From NCBI GenBank assembly GCA_023053545.1, contig JAKZAN010000006.1:4903001-4967000 (forward strand): a stretch of 64,000 nt of DNA, written 5' to 3'. The notes beneath the pieces were generated by a model. It was not told the DNA's origin. It did not search any database and was given only the letters and a program-made list of their open reading frames with translations. The DNA is from Lepidurus packardi (taxonomy: Eukaryota > Arthropoda > Branchiopoda > Notostraca > Triopsidae). The position numbers and the translations under genes were made by a program. This document shows, piece after piece, positions 44,600 to 56,112 of the stretch (position 1 is the stretch's first letter; each line of letters begins with the position of its first letter).

Positions 44600-47500
44600 A
44601 TGGAGGAAGAGTTGAGGTGTCCGTCCTGCCATCATTTTTACAACAATGCAGTCCTACTGCCGTGCTACCACGCCGTGTGCTTAAACTGTGCGCTGCAGAG
44701 TCAGACACCGGTGAACCCGAGTCAAAGTACCCCAGCTTCAGCTGGCGAAACCGACTCCTCCGTGTCCGAGACCACGGATTCCAACGAGATCGACCAGGTC
44801 TCGGTACTCAGCGAAACCGACAGTGGGGTGGTTTGCAGTAGTCGGCCGAGTAGTTACGTCGGCACGCCGAGTTTGCAGAGTCTGGTCCCGCCAGCCGCGG
44901 TGCACAACGTCAGTTTCGCTCTCCTGTGTCCGCAAGCGCTGTGCAAGAAGACGGTGTACTTTGACGACAATGGAGTCAACAATCTACCTCCGTTCCGGGC
45001 GATGCAAAACATCGTGGACAAGTACTGCGAGAGCAAGAACATGGGCATCCACTGCCAACTGTGTGAAGGCGAAGCCGTGCGCGAGGCAGCCATTTTCTGC
45101 GAACAATGCGAAGTCTTCTATTGTGACGTGTGCAAGGAAAGTTGTCATCCAGCCCGAGGCCCACTGGCCAAGCATTCCCTGGTCCCGCCAAAGCAAGGGA
45201 AAACGCTGCTACGGAATCGATTAGCTCAACGAGCACGTGCTGAAATGGGCCACTGTCCCGAACACGCGGAAGAAATGCTCGCTTTGTACTGCAACTACTG
45301 CAAACTGCCAGCTTGCGACTCTTGTAACCAAGAGGGACGCCATTCCAACCATGACGTTCAATCTATCGTCTCCGTTTGCAAAGCGTACAAGGTAAGTTAA
45401 TGAAAAAGAAAAGAAAAAAAGATGGGAAAGATTTCAAACGGCCTGGCGGGGTCTCATTGCTTTTCCCAAAACAGCGTTGAAATGTTGGAGTGAAATAGTT
45501 TCCATAGCAAAAAAAGGCATTTAAAGGCTCAGAGTTCCTGTTTTTAGCAACTGGCGACCGTCCAGGCCGGGGCTGTCTCTGCGATATTTATACAAAGCCC
45601 CCACAATATGCGTCTTTCTCAAGTCCAACTCCATGTTAGGGTGGGCCGGCCATAACGTTCTCACAGCCCATTTTAAATTTCCTTTTTTTATTACTGCTGT
45701 GTTTTTATGTGGCGTACCTTCGACTTAACCGCGTATGGGTTTTAACATGGGGAAAACGGCGCGCGGAGATTAAGATTCAAATTTTAGTACATTGTTTCGA
45801 ATTTCACTGACAGTAATAGCTCAGGTACTTAGTTACAATGGAATGGGTATCTTGAATCTCAAGTTCGTTGAAGTGTAAATTGGGAGTTTCCAAAAAGCCA
45901 AGGAGCAAGGCTTGAAAGAGGGGGATGGTAGGATCGCGAGATCGACCTAAGATTTTTTGAATATCGCAAAATTGCTTTAACAGTAATGTAAGGGACATAA
46001 CTGGCTTTCGAGTGTAGCACTTAGAATTCCGACTTCCTTTTACTGAAATTTTTTTCCTTGGGAAGAAAAGCTACCTCTGATTTGACTCTGAGTTTTGGTT
46101 TGACTGAGGAATTGGAATTTGAATTTTGACCTTACGATTCGAGTTTTAGTATATTTCTTCGAGTTTTTCTGAAAGTAATATCTCGGTTCTTACTTGCTAA
46201 GAAATGGGTTTCTTGAATCTCATGTTTGTTGAGGTATAAATTAGTAGTTTCGGAAACGGTTTGGAGGGGGGGATGGTAGGATCGCGAGAATCGGGCTAAG
46301 TGTTTCGAATTTCGCAAAATTTCTTTGATAGTAACGGGGATATAAGACACTTTCTAATGTATATCTTACAATTCCGACTGCCGCTTACTGTCATCGGCTA
46401 AGATATCCAACTAATTTGTAGCTTCGGCAACGCCAAGGAGCAAGGCCTTGAAAGGGGGGATGGTAGGATCGCTAGAATCGGCCCAAGTTTTTCGAATTTC
46501 CCCAAATTTCTCTGACAGTAATGTAGGGGACATAATTGGCTTTCTAATGTTTAACTCATAATTCCGACTCCGTTTTACTGAAATTTTTAGTCTTGGGAAG
46601 AAACGTTCCCTCTGATTTGACTCAGAATTTTTTTTGGACTGAGGACTTGAATTTGACTCGAATTTGAATTTTGACTTAAGTTTTATACAAATTTCCTATG
46701 GTGAGACTGTCATAGAAAACCTGCTCATTAAAGCCTGTTTATGCCTTGTCGAAACTGATATTTTGTAGCGAAGATTTCATCGGCTGAGATATCCAATTTA
46801 TGTAGAGCATAATTTGGCGTCTCCCATCTGCGGCACGAAGCGACGGGAGTTTTTGTAACGGTGAGCCGGGACCGGAATAGTCGAAAACAAATGCCATTTA
46901 AGACAGGAGTCTGGTATAATCAGCTCGTGTGTTTGGTAACGAAACGAATTGGTTCTTCAGGGTGGTCCAGCGTCTGTGTCTTGGCTGACTTATCATACAA
47001 TCCCCCCCTTTGCTTTGGCGTAGATTCATGACTGGTGCTCCTTGACAGGCTCATGAATTCGACGTTACTGTAGAGTGTTGTATGGAGCCTAACATCGGCT
47101 CCTTCATTGGAAACGTTCGCTGGGGGAACTAAAACTTTCCTACAGCTCCTTGTATATGTCTGTTTTTTTATTTTGTTATTCTAGAAAATTACAATTTGAG
47201 TAAAGAAATTTTCGGGTGGTTAGGCGACGCCTGGCGTCACAGACAAGGATAGACACAAAGACCAAGCACCAGATACAGACGTACAGTACAGTACAACACT
47301 GAATAAGTCCCCCATCTGATCCCCCAGCACTCGCGCAATTCGTTGTTGTCGATAGAGTAAATACGTTAGAATCTCAGCCCCCTTGCGCCCCCTTTCACTC
47401 TCTTTGAAAAGTTTGTCAGAGAAGTTAGCATCGCTGAGTGAGTCGACCACCACCACAGACTCTCCTTTTCCCTCTAACTATCGACCTCTTTCCTCGTTGG

Positions 47501-50500
47501 AAGAGAAGATATCTCGTCGTTTGGGGGTCTAACTCTCTCACTCTCCTGAGGCGCCAAGTTGGCGCCCAACACAGGGGGAAATGCAGGCGGGCGGCCGTCA
47601 GCTCGAGTTAACTTGATGGATGGAGACCATTTTTTCTGCTTTGTGGATTCGGGGTTTTTGCACCCAACATGTGGGTGGGTGTCGAGGCAAATTTTATGGT
47701 TTTTCTTCCTACCGCCGAGTCACCATTAGTGCAACAATCATTTCCCAAATAGTGCTTTTCTCTCCCTCTTCTTTTTCCAAAGAGCGAGAGCAGTTAAAAG
47801 CGAAACATTAGGAACAGACAAGTAAATGGGTCCAGACCATAGATCCCATACAACCCATCTGCAGGGCACACATGAGCTGTGCTGTACTTTCTGGTCATGG
47901 CCAATGTGTAGAAAAACCAGTTGGTGTGCAAGCGTCACTTCAACGGCGCCACTGATCTCCTTCGCTGCTGACGCGTGCCTTACTTCACCTATGACCTCCT
48001 ACAACTGGTACAGTTTGCGCCCGAACCATAACGCAAACACTTCCTGCGTTGACTAATGACGGGCTACGGTTGACAAAATAGTTAGCTAATGTGTGAAATA
48101 CCTCAGCCGTTAACCTGCAACAGTAAAGTGAATACATGCAATACATGCATTACGTTCAATACGCAGTTCGTAGCACAATAGTACTTTCGTAGTTCAAGTT
48201 CATTTTACATGAGGTTCGTACTTGGATACCTTAGACCAAGGATAGACACAAAGACGAAGTACCAGATACAGGCGTACAGTACAGTACAACACTGAATAAG
48301 TCCTCTTGGATACCTTAGACCAAGGTATCCAAGTACGTACGCGGGTTCGAGCGTTTTGGACACTGGGGAAACTGTTTTGGGTGGATTTTTGAGGTAAGCC
48401 CAAAGGGTTTCTATGTTTTGGGGTTGGGGACTTAAGGGGCGTGTTTGTGCGTGCTGTCCTAAGATAATATACAACTGCCAATAAAAAAGGAATGGGAAGG
48501 GGTGATGTTGCGGTGTGGCAGACGGAACAGGAACTCCCGGGCTCGCTCCCGGGAAGCCTTAGGATGTTGCACGTGGGACATGTATATAACGGGAACCGGA
48601 AATAGACAAGCCCCCAGGAAGACATGCATGCCTTCTTTTGTAAACAAGGAACTTGGCTCACTGGGACCTGGGATGAACCCTCCGTCCGACCCCAACCAAA
48701 CTCAGCTCAACTCAGGAGACAAGGATGACTGTTGAGGATGTAGTAAACTATTCTAGCTTGTAGAAGTACATGTGATGTGATGTACTGGTAACCGCGAGGA
48801 CTGTAACATGAAAGAGCGCGACGCTTGACACATTCTATATGTAAAAGTGTACAAGCGTAAAGACAGCTATTGTCTGCGTCATGTCAAGGTGCGTTGATGG
48901 TTTGGTCTTTATCCCTTTCCCCCTCTGGCGGACGATGGACGAGACGGCGTCCCAACGGTAAGAGCGATGGAAGTATCAATGCGAATTTCGTTCAGTGTTA
49001 TTACGGGGGTGTCCCTATTCTTAACTCTATAACTCCCTATTCTTAACTCTATAACTCAGCTCAACTCAGGAGACAAGGATGGCTGTTGAGGATGCAGTAA
49101 ACTATTCGAGCTTGTAGAAGTACGTGTGATGTGATGTACTGGTAACCGCGAGGACAGTAACATGAAAGAGCGCGACGCTTGACACATTCTATATGTAAAG
49201 GTGTAAAAGTGTACAAGCGTAAAGACAGCCATTGTCTGCCTCATGTCAAGGTGCGTTGATGGTTTGGTCTTTATCCCTTTCCCCCTCTGGCGGACGATGG
49301 ACGAGGCGGCGTCCCAACGGTAAAAGCGATGAAAGTATCAATGCGAATTTCGTTCAGTGTTATTACGGGGGTGTCCCTATTCTTTTTTGAAGAGGGAGAA
49401 ACGCGAGGGTGTGCACTGCGTTTACGTTATATTGATCGCGCAGTGTTGAGTCACATGACCCCCTCCTTTGCGTGTGTATTGTGTGCTGCACACGATTCCT
49501 GCATTCAGGAACCCCCTACCCTATAGGATTTACCAAAGCTTCCACGAGCTAGCAGATGGTGAGTCGCCAAGTCTCTCTCACGACTCAAGAGAATGGTGAT
49601 TGTAAAACCTGAAGCCGTAAGGTTCCAGTTACCCCCACAGGTTTAACCCCTTTTTCTGTCGCTTGGAACTTGGATGTGCTCGGCGATCCATCCATCAAAC
49701 GTCAACAATGAATGAACCTCACACGTGACCTTGCGAGTCGCGGTTCGTTAATAACTTTCCCGTGCACAGGCACACGCGTGGCCATATTCACGACGATAAG
49801 TGGTATGACAGGCCCAAAAGGGTGCATTTGACACTGTCTGATCTAGTCTAGTCAAAGCCACAGAAGCGAAGGAAGTCGGGCCCAGGGCGCAGTTTAAGCT
49901 CGCTTAAAAGATTCATAATTCATGCTTGTTAGCGGGCAGAACATCCCTTGCGCCCTTGGGGAAACTACCGACTTAATGTGAAGATTAGTTAATTAGCCGT
50001 ACGGGACACGGCAATCCACTAAATAAGGCAAAGGAAAGAGGAATTCGACTTAGTTTTTACCAGGTTAGATTGTGACGAAATTTACGTCAAAGTGGTGCTG
50101 TGTTACTCTTTGAAGTTGCATGAAGAATAACAGACTCCCAAATCACATGTTGAGATTTTGGTGTATACATTTAGCCTGTGTTGTTCTAAGAACGATGCAC
50201 TGTGTTCGACCGTTGTGGGAGTAACCGTTCACGAGTTACGGGCATGTAAAGTTGGGATCGTGACGTCACGGACGTGTCGCGGCGCGACTTATGAACGCTT
50301 GTAACTGCGTTTACTGCTTACTTCCATGGTTAAAATAGTAAAAAAAAATATCAAAATGTGTATTTCCACAATGATCACGATTACCGAGATTGTTTTCTTT
50401 CCTAGCTTAATTAGTACTCCGCGCAATACAAAGAAACGTGTAGTTAGAAACCAGAATGTTTGCTATTTTTTAAGCCAACTTTTTTTAGGGGTGGGCTATT

Positions 50501-53500
50501 GCCCCTTCAAGCGATGACACAGAATTTTCAAAGCGGATATTACATTCGAGACCGAATTTTATTTATTTATTTTAGGAACAGGTTTCATATGTATGAAGGA
50601 AGGTTTGAATTGTAGATTGATTAGATTTCTTTTGTCAGTTTTGTCAGTCACCTCCATGACTACTTTCGATTTCTTCAGCATCTTCTTACCTTTCGCATAA
50701 TCACCCACGTAAGAGTTAAAATAGCAATTAAAAAAAGTTGTAAAATGGTCTCGTGACAGAAATTCAATTTACGTTTCGTGCAGGGAATGTATAAAAAGGG
50801 GGACAATTAGAGCGTTAAGAGCCTGTCGCCTGTAAGACTACTTTCCAAGTTTATATAAGCGTCTACTATAAGGTATATTCCCTAAAAAAAAATCAAGAAA
50901 AAAACTTGGTGTATACAAGTCAACGAAAGAGTTCGCTAGCTGAAGTAGACGCACAGGTATAATTAACGCCAGTGGCGCCACTCGTAACTTGCACGTATAC
51001 CCTGTTTAGTGCATGTCTTGTCAACACAGAAAATTGCTCCAAGGATGAATCACCCTTGCACGTGTTTTACACACCTTTGAACTCGGTTAATTAGCTCAGC
51101 CTTTGATCAGTTGTACGGCTGTAATTCCGTATGAAAAGGGAACTTAAAATTGAACTCTAATTTAAATTTAAAATAAAATCAAAAGCTCAAATACATCCTG
51201 AAATCCTGCATATTTTAACATGGTTCTTTTACTCCATGCTAAGCAACCATGTTTCATTATTGGCGGATGAACTCACGTAAGCCAACACTGAATACATACA
51301 CAGTTCCAGTTGCGAATGCGTCAACAGTGAAACGAAATAAGCCCATTGGTTGGTGGACTATAAACAATGGACTCCTAGTATCTATAAACAATGCGCTCGT
51401 CGCTTTTCCCGTTTGGATTTCGTACCACAAACCGAGTTAGAAAATGCTCATAAATTAAGAGAGAATTTCTAAGGCAAAACCACAATGCTGTAGAAGGATT
51501 AACACTGCACAGAAGACATTTGTGGCATGTGGAATTTGTGGCAATGGAAATATGGGAATACTTCTGAGGGGAAAGCGAACGGGTGATTAGGATTCTGTGA
51601 CATTCGTGTTAAAAACACGAATGCCAGGAAAACGTATATTACGAGTAGGCCGCTAACATGTTTCTTGTTCTCGGAATGAGATGCAAAAGATCCACTTGAA
51701 AACGCAGAAAGAGAGAGAGAGAACCTCGTTGAGGATCGTATGTTTGGTCCCTTTTGCCATATTCTCTATTCCATACGCCAAGCAGCAGCGCCATACCCCA
51801 AGTTTTACTAGCACTTTCATGGTTTGAAACTTGACAGCACATGGCGTGTCCAAAACACATTTTTGGTTCCCAGCTATTTTGTTTCCAACTCATAAACCCC
51901 CAAGAAACTGTGGTCTAAATGCGAAGAAAACGCGAGAAAAGAAGGAAATGATAGGAGGGGAGACCTTTTTTGTTACTGGAATGGAATGTCTTAAAGAGTC
52001 TTAAACTTGTGTTTATTTTATGATATTTATTTTATCTTTTTTTCTCCCTCAAATTGCAGACGGAACTCTCCCAGGCGCTTCAGCAACTCTCGGAGAAAGC
52101 TCGCGCCGCCACGGAATTGATTCAGCGAATAAAGTACGCCTCGGACAAATTACACGTAAGTGAATATCAGTGTCACCGTCCACTCCATGATAAGAAGCGA
52201 CGCCATCATGAGTGGAGGATCTGGGAAGCAAATTTTTGGGTTTCCAAGCGATGCAACTGGAGTAAAGAAAAAAGATTGTCTGGAGCTCTTTGAAGAGCAA
52301 TGAGCGAAGATTCAATCATGTGAGACGTCTCAGGAAGGAGGAGAAGAAACGTTTTTTCGCTCTTTTAAAATCCAATGAAACACAAAGCACGCCCAAAGTT
52401 CTTAAAGAGTTCAAAGCAAGTCAAAGGGTGCCATCAAATGCTTTTCTGTTCTTTGGGTTCTCTCTTTTTTAGTTCCGTTCTAATTTTTCTCTACCGTCTG
52501 CTTGTTTTGTGCATTTCACAGGAAAGTAGTGCCTGCGTGGAGTCTGTCATCGGTGAGGAGTGCGAAGCCCTTATTTCCTTAATACGCGCACGACAAGCAG
52601 CCTTGATTGAATATGTTCGCCAGGAAAAGGAAAACCGGCTCCTTCGCTACAAAGAGCACGTCGTGCAGTGCACTAGTCATTTGCAGAAAACCACGGGTTT
52701 GCTCCATTTCAGCATCGAAGCCCTTAAAGAGACGGATCCCAATGCTTTCCTACAGGTAATCCAAACACTCCCAATTCTGTTTTGCTTTCCGGGCCCGGTT
52801 CATTACTATGGTTTCATCCGAACCTTTTTCTCTATTTTACAACACCGCTTCATATTACTTGAAGTAACTCTAAAGCGCAAAATGAACGTAACGCTGCAAG
52901 TACTGTACGTTGTAAATAACGCTGAGGCTCCTTATGAATAATAAACGTGTGCTTCCATGTTTAAACACTGTTTTAGGATTGTGTTCGGCTTTAGGATGGT
53001 GTTTTTATGTAAACAAAAAGGAGAAGAAGAGGTTGTTAAGTATTTATTGGTTAGTTTTAACGATTTGTTTGGTTTCTTTGCTAGATTGGCAGTCACTTAT
53101 CCGACCGCGTACTTATGGTGGACCGTACATGGGAATCCGATATGCAGAACCTAGCAACTCGTATTACTGCTCAATTAGACTTGACGCTTGACGTCCAGCC
53201 CGTCCAACGCGCCGTGGAACATCTAACATTTGTCCAGATGAAACGTAAGCCGGATTCTTGCCCAACTTGTCTGACCTTCTTGTTGTCCCGTCTCGTCTTA
53301 TAGTAGCTCCTTCTCTTCTCCGTTTCAAGTGGGGATGTCATCTCATCGTTCGTGGGGGCTAGTTTTAGATTACTACTATTCCCCACACATTGACATCTGT
53401 CCTTGTTAGCTTTATCTTTGTTGTCTTCTCTGTGAAGCCTATGAAACTTTTGACTGTCATGATGTTTCGTTTCCTGTCTTTATGTGGACTCGTCTGTCTT

Positions 53501-56112
53501 CTCGGGTCAGACACAAGTTTTAATTAATGACAACGTCTTTTGTCTTCCTTCTATTTCATTTTTCGTATTCCTCTCTCTGACTCTGGTGGGTGGCCATATG
53601 TTGTTGTTGTATAGCTCAAGGAAGTCATAAAGGTAAAGATAATTTTCTATTTATTCTTTCACTCAAATCACGTTGTTGTTTTTGCACTGCTTAAACACTT
53701 TTCGTGCTCAAGTAAACCTAGCAAATCTGCAGCTAGTTGTACCCAACCGTAACAACAATTTGATAAGCAGTTACGGTTTCTTGTTTAGATGTGTTTTTTT
53801 TATAAACTCTACTCTGGAAGATCAGGTTCTATTTTTCTATTAATTTTTTTCGTGAGACGCAGATACAATCTCATGGTAATGCTTGCCGGGTAGTTCTTAG
53901 TTTTGTAATCTTGAAAGAAAAGAAAAAGACCTGCCTGTTTGCAACACTTCCACTTGGCTGGTTAAGAAGGTTTCAGGAGCTTTAGAAGGTAGTGGTAATA
54001 CCGTAGAAGGTCGTACGGTCGTCTCCTATGGGAAAAAATCTTGCTGTCTCATTCTCTCTTACTCAGCTCCCGTCCAATTATAACCTTAAGTCTTTTCTCT
54101 TTCGAGGAACAGAAATGAGCAGAAGGATTTAGAATTAAAAAGGGGTCCATGACAGTTATAACAAGTCCTGTGGCTGACGCCTGGGTTCCCCTGAGTTATA
54201 ACTTGATTTCCTTGTCAGCCCTCCTAGCTTTTGATCTTTCTACCAGGTCGTTATGTACTGTACTATATTATGTAGTACACGTTTATATGAGGACCCAAGT
54301 TCGGTTTTCTAACTGTGCTGCGCTTTAACGCTTGCCTCGGGGTTTGCACCGATATATAACGTAAAAGTCTGGCGATGAAACGCACCTATTATGTTGACAA
54401 TGTTTAGTACCCCATCTGGGTTGAATGTATATAAACTTGGCGCGATGTTTGAATAACGCTATTATTTTGTTGTTGTTTTTATCTCCTTTGTAGCCCCTGA
54501 ACGGCCGAATTTCATTGTTGAAGAGTGTAGCGCAGAGAATAATTCCATGACTGTTGCTTGGCAACCAACTCCGGCTTCTTTCGTGGAAGGTTATGTTTTG
54601 GAACTGGATGATGGCCATGCAGGTCCCTTTCGAGTGAGTATTATGTAGAAAACTATATACATACACCAAAGGAAGATAAACGATCCCATTTGCCTAAACC
54701 TTATCAGCTATCGGCCTGACAGGGACAGGAAGCACGATATTCAATATAAAAGCCGATAGAACTAATGTGTCGTAGATGACGGTACAGGACAGGACGCCAA
54801 AGACGAAAAGTTGTTTGATAGTTTTGAAAGGGAGGGGGACACGGACAATGCGTTGGCGTTGCACCTTCCAAAAAGGCCTAAGAAGATATATATGCTCTCT
54901 TTCCTTCCTCTTTATTCTCTCGTTTACTTCCCAACTATTGAACCATAACCAAACCTTAACTTCAGAGGGGGGGAAGGGGAATGGAAGGTTAAGAAGGGTA
55001 GCAGAGGGAAGGCATGGAGGAGTGTATATATGTGACTCATCGGCTGTCTCATTAAGATAACAAGAGCACAGCAATATTCCACTCCCAACCCTCTTTTTTT
55101 CTTTCTTTGTTGGGAAGGATAGACACCCTCTTATGGTCGATAATTTTTAATTCGACCTGTCAGGCGCGTTTTAGGGCGTCCAATCATAGTTTGGTGATTG
55201 TAGAAGGACTCGTTTAGAAAGTTTGAAGAGGAAACTCATCTTTGGAAACTTTGCAGGAAGTTTACTGTGGCAAGGAGACGGTCTGCACCGTGGATGGTTT
55301 GCATTTCAATTGTTTGTACCATGTTCGAGTCAAAGCCTTCAATGGGGCTGGGGAAGGACCCTATTCAGAGCCATTGGCGCTTCACACTGCAGAAGGTACT
55401 GTACAAACTTTCTGACTTGGGGGGAATCATATTTGTTTATAAATCTTTGAAATAGTGGCCTGGTTCACCCTTGACGGCGTCACGTGCCCGCCTGAAGCGC
55501 GCCTGTCGGGGGATAGATGCACCGTGACGGCAGATACGTTCGAACCTGGCGTCATCCTCGGCTCAGTCGGCTTCTCGCGGGGCATTCATTATTGGGAATT
55601 CACTGTTGACCGGCTGGATGGCACCGCAGATCCGGCGTTTGGCGTGGCCCGACGAGACGTGTCCAAGAGTGGTTTGCTCGGACAGGATGATAAAGCGTGG
55701 GCCATGTACATAGACGCCGAACGATCCTGGTTCCTCCATGACAATGTCCATACCCAACGCTGTGCGGGTGGTATCGAAGTGGGATCCACGGTGGGAGTCT
55801 TATTAGATTTGGAAAGAAGATACTTAGCATTTTATGTTAACGACGAGCCTCAGGTAACAAGTTTAAAATTCAATTTGAGTGCGAGATTGGGGGTTAATGT
55901 AGTTTCTTTTCTTGGCTCGGGAATTGCAGGGCCCTGTGGCGTTCACGGACATGCATGGTGTATTCTTCCCAGCCGTTTCGGTGAATCGCAATGTGACGAT
56001 TACGTTGCACACAGCATTGGATCCTCCGACGTCGTTGCCAGATTCCGGAGAAGGCAGCGGGAATGAGACGGAAGCTGAGGAAGTCGTGGAACGTCGAGAA
56101 TCCGCGTTGTAA
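44600..56112 (+). CDS. TRIM9: TRIM9-type E3 ubiquitin ligase
   Basis: Eight exons: 44600-45391, 52060-52155, 52522-52755, 53085-53244, 54494-54633, 55257-55395, 55456-55853, 55930-56112; 713 residues (human 710), all in phase. Domains: an N-terminal RING split by a Ser/Thr-rich insert (C7, C10, C22, H24, C27, C30 then C110, C115), B-box 1 (152-192), B-box 2 (219-254), coiled coil (265-380), COS-like region, FN3 (about 430-520) and SPRY (about 522-690, with H-Y-W-E-F-T-V-D-R and D-D-K-A-W-A-M-Y). TRIM9 acts in axon guidance and vesicle release in animal neurons. The first intron is 6.7 kb and contains all the repeats listed between 45.8 and 49.4 kb. Confidence 0.96.
45780..46560. repeat. Three degenerate tandem copies in TRIM9 intron 1
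   Basis: The core GGATGGTAGGATCGCGAGA or a close variant occurs at about 45923, 46270 and 46458. It is flanked by shared blocks (TTCACTGACAGTAAT-like upstream; GTAATGTAAGGGACATAA-like downstream). The first two copies are about 350-360 bp apart; the third is partial. Confidence 0.75.
47243..47311. repeat. Dispersed repeat, copy 1
   Basis: About 69 bp starting ACAAGGATAGACACAAAGAC and ending ACACTGAATAAGTCC. It recurs at 48235-48303 with only a few changes. Confidence 0.85.
47550..47575 (+). mobile_element. Retroelement primer-binding-site-like sequence
   Basis: TTGGCGCCCAACACAGGGGG resembles the tRNA primer-binding site that follows the 5' LTR of Gypsy-type retrotransposons. The first 17 bases overlap a palindrome, GGCGCCAA-G-TTGGCGCC. 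No intact gag or pol frame follows, so at most this is debris. Confidence 0.3.
48235..48303. repeat. Dispersed repeat, copy 2
   Basis: Second copy of the 69-bp unit at 47243-47311. It is directly followed by a hairpin at 48305-48333. Confidence 0.85.
48305..48333. repeat. Perfect 12-bp inverted repeat
   Basis: CTTGGATACCTT, loop AGACC, AAGGTATCCAAG: a perfect hairpin. The left arm plus loop also occurs just upstream at about 48221-48238, so the region seems to have arisen by local copying. Confidence 0.85.
48701..49395. repeat. 354-bp tandem duplication in TRIM9 intron 1
   Basis: Copies 48701-49054 and 49055-49395 start CTCAGCTCAACTCAGGAGAC and share the segment ending GGGGGTGTCCCTATTCTT. 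By eye they agree at well over 90 percent of positions. The first copy has an extra duplicated TTAACTCTATAACTC tail. This could be a pair of decayed LTR-like repeats or a recent slippage event. Confidence 0.9.
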
